From Dendrolimus kikuchii (lineage: Eukaryota > Arthropoda > Insecta > Lepidoptera > Lasiocampidae), in contig CM034407.1 in assembly GCA_019925095.2 (NCBI GenBank), forward strand, positions 6,595,210 to 6,659,209: a stretch of DNA of 64,000 nt, read 5' to 3'. How positions within the stretch are numbered: the stretch's first letter is position 1; every line of letters starts with the position of its first letter. Position numbers and translations under genes: made by a program. Below, in pieces: positions 56,170-64,000 of this stretch. The notes beneath the pieces are model-generated. The model was not told where the DNA came from and did not search any database. It saw only the letters and a program-made list of their open reading frames with translations.

Positions 56170-57590
56170 AATAATAATAAAATAGTATGTAGTAGGTATT
56201 CTTAATAAAATAACTCTGACAAGTTTTACTTGTGGCTGGCTCCATACGCATATGGCTTCAAATCTTCTATTTCTGAGATTGAAATTATTATTATGATTAT
56301 TATAAAAGATCCCTAGATAGATATATAGAGGGTCTTTACTCTTACTCTTTATTATACAGCAATACAAAAATAAACCCACAGAATTAAAGACATCTAACTT
56401 TGCACAATGGGCGGTCTTATCGCAAAAAAGCGATCTCTTCCACCCAACCACAGGAATGAATTTAGAGGATTAAGGCGGTGGTGTTATACGGAATATATAG
56501 TACGACTGCTTACATTTTAGTAATAAATCCATAAATGTTATATATACAGACATTTTATATACACTAAACTAAAGTACCTATAAACCTACCTATAAAAACC
56601 TACCTATAAGTACCTATAAATATTGTGTTTGTACACAAATTCTTACTTTTACATTTATTTACTAATACATGGACTGCGAATAAATTGAAACTTGTATTTT
56701 TAACTCATAAGTATAGTATCAAAACTTTTTAAGCTTATATTAGATAGACGTGTAAATTAAACCATATTCTTAAATGCTTAAGTGTCGAAATTAAACACAG
56801 CATTCGATCCATTGTAACGTCCTATGTTTATTTAAATAAGCTATTGATTAATTACTTTTAGGCCACGTACTAATTCAAAGTTTTGACTTATATAAAAATT
56901 ACATTAAATAATATATAATAGCAAGGAACAAGACTATATAACCATAACAGCCACAATATTAAATTGCAATAAAACACACCATTAAAATGTCAAGGAGACC
57001 TGTTCTTGAAGCAAGTCTTTTCTAGTATAAACAGTGTTTGTATGTATTGCAAATACACACATAGGGTGGAACGGGGATAGTTGCGCCATATTTCATTTGA
57101 ACGCTTATAGCTCCAAAACTATACGACAGATCGCTGTGTCGTATTTTGATAGATAGATAGATAGACCTGAAAATGAAAATCATGAAGGATGGTAAAAACG
57201 GTAAGCAACAAACAAACCTTAACAAAGTCAGTATATATTTATATGTGTCCCGTGGATAGTTGACTGAGATCAAATAAAATAAAAATGTTATTTTTTTAGA
57301 TATATTCTTTTTTATAATGTTTATTTGCTCTAGGAGATTAGTTTTCTGACGTGTATCTCGTAAATATTTTTTTAATTCATTCCCACGAAAACATGTGGTA
57401 AACATCATTACAATATGAAAATATGCATATATTTGTACAAGTACTTAACATCACAGTATAGGTGATCTAGTACATAAACAGAACTAAAAACATCGTTTAT
57501 TTAATGTCTTAATTCTAATAGTACCGGTTATAATCATTTGTGTTGATTTACCCCACTTTATATTATTTGTACTATACATTACACAGTCCA
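56170..57590. other. AT-rich DNA
   Basis: A (GATA)n lies at 57151-57168. A 128-codon minus-strand open frame (57022-57408) is low in complexity and unrecognised. Confidence 0.3.
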
Positions 57591-57594
57591 AAGC

Positions 57595-57725
57595 GTACGA
57601 GCCGGTAGCTCAAATTAACGGTACCAACATCGCCTTTCGCGAGCTCATTCTAAATTCAAATAACGATGCGCGTACGCACATTGTCAACAAACAAAACGCT
57701 TTGTTGTGATTGGCTATTTATTTTT
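57595..57725 (-). promoter_or_regulatory. CpG-rich block with CCAAT and NRF1-like sites
   Basis: The minus strand reads GCCAATCACAAC and then TGCGTACGCGCATCG. A short ATG frame (MSSRKAMLVPLI) follows. This could be a minus-strand promoter, perhaps of the gene ending at 54199, but no connecting exon was found. Confidence 0.25.
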
Positions 57726-57729
57726 CTTT

Positions 57730-59520
57730 TTTCAAATTGTTCGGTAGTTTTATTAGCGGTCTTGAACTCGAGTACTTATGTCATTTGTTGAATCATTTAA
57801 GAATGTAACGTTGCATTGTATTGTTGTAAAGCGGATCGAACTAGCATTGTCATATTGTAATCAATATTGTCAGTATAAAGTTGCATTATTAAATACGCAT
57901 TTGTATGAAAAGTAATTGTAGGTATTAAACCCAAATCTTAATAATATTTTTCTGTGACTATTATATAATCATACTTTTTTTATTTATGTTACGCGCCGTT
58001 TCTAATATAGGCTTATCGGCTTTATACAAAACCTGAACACTTCCCAGCCCGTTTTAAAATCCCTACTGTTTTCAAAAGAAATTAATTAAAGTACACATAT
58101 ATTAGACAATTTCTATTTTCTATTCCGCAATTATGCGTGTAAAGAACGCTTTACCGAAAATTCGATAGTAATGGTAATTTCGAACGCTGGTTACTACTGC
58201 ACTAGGGTTGACTCTTAAACAGATTTCAACAGGGAAGTTTTGACGGAAACTTGAAATCATATTTTTATGTGCAGGTTTATTTTCAAAAATTCAGTAGTTA
58301 TATTTAAACTAAATTCCACCGCAGAACATTTTTCTAAAATCATATTCAGTTAAAAATAGGTACTTTCTATACTATGTACGCCGCTTGGCAGTGTTACTGC
58401 TGTTATATGGCGAAGAAGTGACTAGAAATTCCCTAGCAACAAGTCTATATAAACATTCTTTTACTCCTTTTTTTATCCTCTCTCCGGACGAACTTGATTG
58501 CCCGGGCTTTTAACTAGTTTTTGGTTCGGTTTTTGGTTCTTACCACTAATATCATTTTCTTATCTGCTAGGTCTATATCTCATCTTAATTCTACTGGTTA
58601 CATGTTTCTGGTTTACTCTTCTAAATCTTATTATTTATTTTATTTATCTGTGTATTCAACTCTTGTGTTTTGTTCTACTGGTTACATATTTCTACTATTT
58701 TACTTCATATTTGTCTGTCTTGTGTATGGGGGTCAGTAAAGACAATCGGCTAAGGCTAGAATGGGGGCTATGTGTATCTAGTCCTTGCCTGGTGCCTTTT
58801 ACTTAAAGATTATTCTTAAATTTAATTATATATAATTTAAACTAGTTATAAGAAGAGAACCGGCTATCTAGGTTATTTCCAATCTCAGTGTTAGTTTCAG
58901 TGTAGACAATCAAAAACTTTCGAAGTGCAAGACCTATCAAAGTTATAAATAATCATCAAGATCATATATATATTAAGTATGTAAACTTTTATTATGTCTA
59001 CGTTTAAATATTTATAATAATACATTAAATATAAAATGTGAGTGACCCTAATCATATCTTAAACGTAGGCGTGAGGTGGTTGAACTATAAAAATTTAAAC
59101 CAGCTGCTAATTTTGCCAGCGTAACAAACTTTCGAGCTATGATCACTATGCACTAGAATTTACTTGCATTTTAATTAACTATAGCTATTTAAATCGTCAC
59201 GCGTTGTAACAAAAAGCGGTAAATATCCTATCAGAATGACAAAGAAATAAACATAATTACATGTATGTACATATGTATATTTATATTAGACTAGGCCAAA
59301 AAAAAAATATTTTGAGAATTTGAATCCTTAATATTAAGATGTCTATCTATCATCGCAAATTTAGAATTTTTTACTGAGCGGGTTTTTGTTTCAGAAATTC
59401 CAAAGCATTGACTTAACGAAATTGACTCTTAGAAAATTTTTGAAGGAAATTGAATGCTCTACAAAAAAGGTCTAATTAATTTTTTTCGTCAGATGAACCG
59501 TTTCCTTACAATCATGCCTT
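57730..59520. other. AT-rich DNA
   Basis: Open frames around 58498-58806 are phenylalanine/leucine-rich low-complexity products of a T-rich strand. Nothing recognised. Confidence 0.3.
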
Positions 59521-59524
59521 AAAC

Positions 59525-59915
59525 ATTGGTATGTTCGGGATTCACGTAAAAAACACTGGACCAATTTTGATACGATTTTCGTTGATCGACAGTAAATTCT
59601 TTTATCTAAAATCTGCGCTACTTTTTATGCCGGGAATCCCGCGGGAATTTTTCTAGGAATGATTTAAAATGGCCAGATCACAAAAAAAAATCGAAATCCT
59701 CTGATTTTTTTACTGATCGATAGCAAATTGTCTCCAATAAAATGAGTGATATTTTTTATCCTGGGAATCGTGCGAGCATTTTCCCGGGAGTCTACTGTAG
59801 TTGTTCGGAGGCATAAAAATTAGCTTATTCCGACACAGTTTTCACTACAACGATAGCTTACATTATTTTTTAAATGCTGAGGTACATTGTGTCCCGGGAA
59901 TTTCAAGTCAATACA
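59525..59915 (+). repeat. Repeat E, plus copy
   Basis: 'GATTCACGTAAAAAACACTG', 'AATCCCGCGGGAATTTTTCT', 'ATTCCGACACAGTTTTCACT', 'GTGTCCCGGGAATTTCAAGT'. Older than the 51296 copy. Confidence 0.8.
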
Positions 59916-59919
59916 TAAA

Positions 59920-60328
59920 GTTAGAACACAGCTACACAAGATAGCGATCTTGTATGTAGTCAATTTTCATGATATTTGTTATTTTGGTGCTTAATGGGAT
60001 GGAAACGAATAATTGATACATCTTATAACTATAGTTTATGCTTACGAAGCCGCTTGTAAGCTCCTGGTATACCAGATTACAAGCCTTGATTAGTGCCGTT
60101 TGCCGTTGCAACTGTTTTAACCGCTGCAACTCCTACAGAAGCCTGCACAATAACTGATTTTATAAATATATATATAAATATTTATATTAGAAAAGTGTCT
60201 ATTACGCAATCATCAACTCGTATCTAAGAGCGGCGATAGACTTTGATGCAAACTCTTTTTTAAGAAACATTTAAATTTTAAAGCCGGTATGGAAAACGAC
60301 CAGTAGCAGAAATTAAAAAAATAAATTT
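59920..60328. other. AT-rich DNA
   Basis: No supported gene or repeat. Confidence 0.3.
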
Positions 60329-60330
60329 TT

Positions 60331-60441
60331 GTGTGCACCAACATTTAACCGACGGTCAAAGTAAAATAATCTCTGTTTATGCATACAGTTTTAACTATTA
60401 TTTTATTTTAACCATCAGTTAAATATCGGTACGCACCAGCC
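60331..60441. mobile_element. Foldback MITE candidate
   Basis: 'GTGCACCAACATTTAACCGA' with CGGTCAAAGTAAAATAAT pairs imperfectly with the right side, whose reverse complement reads GGTGCGTACCGATATTTAAC, then TGATGGTTAAAATAAAATAA. No ORF. Confidence 0.6.
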
Positions 60442-60444
60442 TTA

Positions 60445-61588
60445 AAAGTTTAATTACATTAACAAACGAATAAAGAAGAACAATTGTGGTCTTTGAAATA
60501 CAGTACATGTTATCGTACATTTTACAATATACATAGCTAAATGTATCTAATTTGTAAGGGAATAAAGTATTCCTGAATCATGAAAATGTATACAAAAGTT
60601 TACAAACAATGAGTTCGTCGCACTCTTCCGCTATAGGTGTGAGCGGGACAGCAAGCAAGCGCACGCTAGGACGCCCACAATTAGCGGCATGGTATACGAC
60701 GCTCAATCGCCATTCTCATTTGTACGTTCATTCATGTGTTGTAGTTACTTGCTAATTCGTTGGTATTAGATTTATTTCTAAAGATACAAAGCTTTGAGTC
60801 AACTTCGATACCATCTACGTAAACAACGATAAGCCATACATTTATTACACACAAACTGACATATAAAGTGATAATGTTAGTGAATTTGTACAAATGCGGC
60901 TGACATAAAGCGTTAAAAAATAACGTCATTAATTATTAGCTACATTAGTATATGTACATAGTTATCTGTAAATATTTAACGTCATTAACAAGCGCGGTAA
61001 TTTTATTTGATTTTGGTTTTTCCGACGTTTCGTTTATTATGTATACAAGTCGCGAAAACTTAAGAAAATATTATGTCATTAACAAGGTCATATCTCGATA
61101 TCATATTAAACCCTTGTCTACATCTACGTAAGCGTGATACAATCACTAACATTAATATTATTCCAGGTATATGCAGGGACATAAGTAAATTATGTTAAAT
61201 TGCTTTTTGTATTCGCTCTTGGACTTCGTGTCCCAACTCTATTAATACAATAACTAAGTCTCAAATAATACACCGCGGCGGATTCCAAAAACGAATAAAA
61301 CATAGCTTTTCTATTATTTACAAATGAACACTTAAAATGAAGACTAAAATTTAGAAAGGAAAAGTGTTGTCATTTTGAATTTTTTTTATTTGAATATATT
61401 GAAGCGTATTCTGCGTTTAAGATTTTAATGTGAACCACAAGTAATGCTTAAATTATAAAATAGACGTTTTATTGTATCTTCTCACAGTTCATAACTAAAA
61501 ATAAAATCTGCTATATACACATTTTCTACAGATTACCTTGTTTTCGCAAAGTAATACGATTCTTGCTTTATAAACAGTTTTAACTAAT
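60445..61588. other. AT-rich DNA with one GC-rich patch
   Basis: 60610-60715 ('TAGGTGTGAGCGGGACAGCA') is GC-rich without a recognised gene; possibly repeat-derived. Otherwise nothing. Confidence 0.3.
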
Positions 61589-61600
61589 TACAAAAATGCA

Positions 61601-61850
61601 TGATGAAAGAATGACTAAACAGATATACAATGCAAAAGTGGATGGATGCAGAAGTCGTGGAAGGCCACGACACACCTTCCATGATCAAATTGATCGTGTA
61701 CTAGCAGAAGCTTTAAGAACGGACGAGCGTGCATAACAAGAGTTATGAATGTCAAAGAAGCAAGTGAGGTGTGTAAGAATAAGCCTGAATGGCGCTCTGT
61801 TGTGCGTGCCTACCCCGCAAGGGAACTGGCGTTAAGTTATATATGTATGT
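61601..61850 (+). mobile_element. RTE-A LINE 3' end with TSD
   Basis: It starts 'TGATGAAAGAATGACTAAAC' and ends 'GAACTGGCGTTAAGTTATAT' ATGTATGT. The 11-base direct repeat ACAAAAATGCA flanks it at 61590-61600 and 61851-61861. Relative to 16620-16975 it has an internal deletion after 'GTACTAGCAGA' that breaks the frame. Confidence 0.9.
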
Positions 61851-61864
61851 ACAAAAATGCATTA

Positions 61865-62610
61865 TAAAATTCATGTTCAACGGGCATCGCGGACTTTCAG
61901 CGTGTAGTCTACGTATCTCGTGAACCACTTAGGTTATTCAACTCCGAAAATTTCGCCCGGAGGAAATTGTTCGATGCAATTTTCTTAGATGCCAAATTTA
62001 ACAACAATGGCGTTTCGACAATTTAACTTTATTTTTTACAACAATAAAATTGGTGCCAATGACCTTTTTATTTTGTTTATCGCGTAACCTATTCGTTAAT
62101 TGGCATATTGTTTTTATTTAAGTTACTAGTATAGAAGGAAACTTTTGCATAGTATTCCGATATCAGATTTTTGTGTTGAGGGGCAACGACCTATTTTGTA
62201 ATATAATTTAATCTCGGACGAACAAAATAAGTAGACAGAGCCCTTAATTCTGAGAGTGAAGCCGGCTAAAGGAAGCCGATCGCGCCACTATACGTTACAA
62301 GATCATATATTATAAGAAACAAATACACTCTTTAGGTATTATTATATTATGCTTGTGTGCTGTCGTCCTGTCTAAATGAAATTAAAACAGTTTTCAAGTA
62401 ACATTTTATTTACAAAAACTTACGTAACTTTAAACAATATTTAATCGATAATTTATATAAATACCTGAATAATTTATGTTTCATATACATATACTGTAGA
62501 TTAAGCACATATTAATAATTTAATTTTTGTTTCAGGTAAGCTTTATATCATGAAAATCTTGTTTTTGGGCGACCGATGTAAGTGAGTACTAGTTAGTATG
62601 ACATATATTA
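61865..62610. other. Mixed DNA
   Basis: 62212-62290 ('CGGACGAACAAAATAAGTAG') resembles 38728-38815 and, inverted, 63005-63052. It may be a terminus of an old DNA transposon. No gene recognised. Confidence 0.35.
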
Positions 62611-62613
62611 ATA

Positions 62614-62760
62614 ACTAGCTGATACCCGCCCGCTTCGCGTGCCGTAAAGGAATTTCGTAAAATCCGTTCTTAGTTGACCTCTACTTGGCGAAAGGAAGGT
62701 CCATATCAAATTTCAAGTCTATAGGTATTATAGATATCGTGATTAGTCACTATATACATG
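62614..62760. repeat. Interspersed repeat fragment
   Basis: 'AGCTGATACCCGCCCGCTTC' with GCGTGCCGTAAAGG and 'GGTCCATATCAAATTTCAAG' is the 5' edge of a common lepidopteran repeat type, cut off at the (TA)n. Confidence 0.6.
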
Positions 62761-62766
62761 GATTTC

Positions 62767-62768
<2 letters not shown>

Positions 62769-62812
<44 letters not shown>
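62769..62812. repeat. (TA)n microsatellite
   Basis: About 22 uninterrupted TA units. Shorter (TA)n runs occur at 11015-11036 and 24649-24665. Confidence 0.95.
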
Positions 62813-62815
<3 letters not shown>

Positions 62816-62880
62816 AATAAATATTTATTTGTAAATGACACGGTATAACTATTTAAAATCTATATTATATAGCCAGACAA

Positions 62881-62980
62881 GTGACACTAGCGCTAAATGA
62901 ATAGAAATGATATATCGTTACGCTAAATATTATGTCATTCCCATACATTTTCGTTCTATTCGTTTAGCACTAATGCCAAT
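62881..62980. mobile_element. MITE M2, copy 2
   Basis: Left GTGACACTAGCGCTAAATGA pairs with the right end, whose reverse complement is TTGGCATTAGTGCTAAACGA. The centre 'CGTTACGCTAAATATTATGT' with CATTCCCAT is shared with copy 1 at 14531-14647. Confidence 0.8.
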
Positions 62981-62989
62981 TGTGTACAA

Positions 62990-63870
62990 TGCCTGAACGT
63001 AATGTCCATTCATTAGGCTCGGGGCGCGGTCTACTTATTCTGTCCATCTGAGATTTAATTAAATAAAACTAAAAAACCAACTACTACGCAGATTATGACA
63101 GTGTTCTAGTTGTTTGGCCATAATACTTCTTATTGATTTCTTCCGATAGCAATTCAATTGCTGTACAAAACGTTTTACGTAATTGGTGAAAGTATCCATT
63201 CATCTAAATATCCTTGTTCTCTTTCTCACTAATACGGAAATGAATGAGACAGAAGGAACACGTAGATCGAATCCTGAGCAATGCTTACCAAATAGTCTCT
63301 ATTACTGCTTCAATTTGGCTCGAGCCTGATTGATGGAAAACGTAAAATAACTCGTAATTCGAGCAATTTGAATGAACAAAATAAATATAAGCAAATCGAT
63401 AAAAAATATAACAAAAGTGGTAGTATTATAATCTTTATGGCTATAGTAAATGACCCATTCAAATGATGTGAGTTCAAATCTAAGTCTTGACCCGGGATTT
63501 TTTTATGAATTCTTCGCATTTAATGTAAGCATGATTACTTAGTCTTATTTTAAATAAGTAATTTATAAAATGAAAGAGTAAATAAGCAAATCTCGTTTTT
63601 CGAAGTGAAAAATATAGGTACATGTTCATTTCCGTCGGTTAAAGTTAAAAGTTAAATAAATTCGTTGACAAGATCGTTAAAAAGAAACAAACGTCCGGAC
63701 AATATTACGTTACACGTTACGTATATGTTATTAATAACGTTTACTACGATTTCAATATATTTAATTACATTTATGTTGAGTTTTGTTAAAAAATATCAAC
63801 ATATAAATAATGATCTTTATGATTAAAAGTGAGGTAAAAAGTACACTGAGTACTGTATTATATACTTGTA
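62990..63870. other. AT-rich DNA with SINE scrap
   Basis: 63436-63500 ('TAGTAAATGACCCATTCAAA' then TGATGTGAGTTCAAATCTAA) looks like a degenerate tRNA-like SINE head related to SINE-C. No gene recognised. Confidence 0.35.
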
Positions 63871-63879
63871 TCTTGTTGT

Positions 63880-64000
63880 ATGTATGAAAATTAATGAAAG
63901 TAGATAAAGCAATACGTGTATGGTAGTATTACAACAAATGGAGATCAGTAGTCTCCGCCTTCATCTTATAAGAAACTTTAAGCTAGTCCTTGATTTGGTC
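63880..64000 (+). mobile_element. Old RTE-A-related LINE 3' end (runs off the window)
   Basis: 'ATGAAAGTAGATAAAGCAAT', 'CAACAAATGGAGATCAGTAG' and 'TCTCCGCCTTCATCTTATAA' align with 30617-30705. Frames are broken. Confidence 0.55.

Noticed and set aside
57022..57408. 128-codon minus-strand frame
   Set aside because: Low-complexity, hydrophobic AT-rich translation running through a (GATA)n tract; no family resemblance.
58498..58806. Phe/Leu-rich 102-codon frame suggesting a membrane protein
   Set aside because: The hydrophobicity follows from a T-rich strand; two overlapping frames look alike, so it is not evidence of a gene.
61531..61555. Acceptor-like TTTTCTACAG followed by DYLVFAK and a stop
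   Set aside because: Only seven codons, no basic tail, and one of many chance ag-att matches.

Overview
The window looks like AT-rich nuclear DNA from a lepidopteran insect. It has no bacterial-style gene packing. It carries tRNA-derived SINEs, 3' ends of RTE-type LINEs with ATGT-type tails, foldback MITEs and GC-rich 'CCCGCGGGAATT' repeats of the kind common in moth and butterfly genomes. The species cannot be named from the sequence alone.

Only one protein-coding gene can be identified with confidence: the insect homologue of dacapo (dap), a CIP/KIP (p21/p27-type) cyclin-CDK inhibitor, on the + strand. A CpG-rich promoter (about 18360-18605) has two E2F-type sites, two CCAAT boxes and a YY1/Pho-like motif. 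It leads into a short first coding exon (18606-18663). Intron 1 (18664-21106) ends at the main coding exon (21107-21550). That exon encodes the whole kinase-inhibitory domain, with RNLFG and WGFDF motifs, followed by an S/T-P-rich linker. It stops inside a PCNA-binding (PIP) motif, QKRIT, at a phase-1 donor. The terminal exon was not found and may lie downstream in or beyond the window. A second GC-rich block just upstream of exon 2 (about 20740-20990) may be an alternative promoter.

Region by region: 1-18000 is dense with transposable-element fragments (RTE LINE ends, SINEs, MITEs, foldbacks). 18000-35000 is comparatively poor in repeats and holds dap plus several CpG-rich islands (26430-26580, 27930-28050, 28880-28995) that could be cis-regulatory elements in the long downstream intron. 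35000-64000 is again repeat-rich, with two weak candidate coding pieces: a possible minus-strand terminal exon at 54199-54293 and a cysteine-rich ORF at 55605-55796.

The repeats tell a clear story. One RTE-like family left many 5'-truncated copies, several with clean 11-13-base target-site duplications. A palindromic MITE family (ends near GGCCGGTTCCTATATCTTA) has at least four full copies. A very regular 42-base-arm hairpin sits at 1324-1429. No CRISPR arrays, rRNA genes or convincing functional tRNA genes were seen; every tRNA-like stretch is a SINE head.
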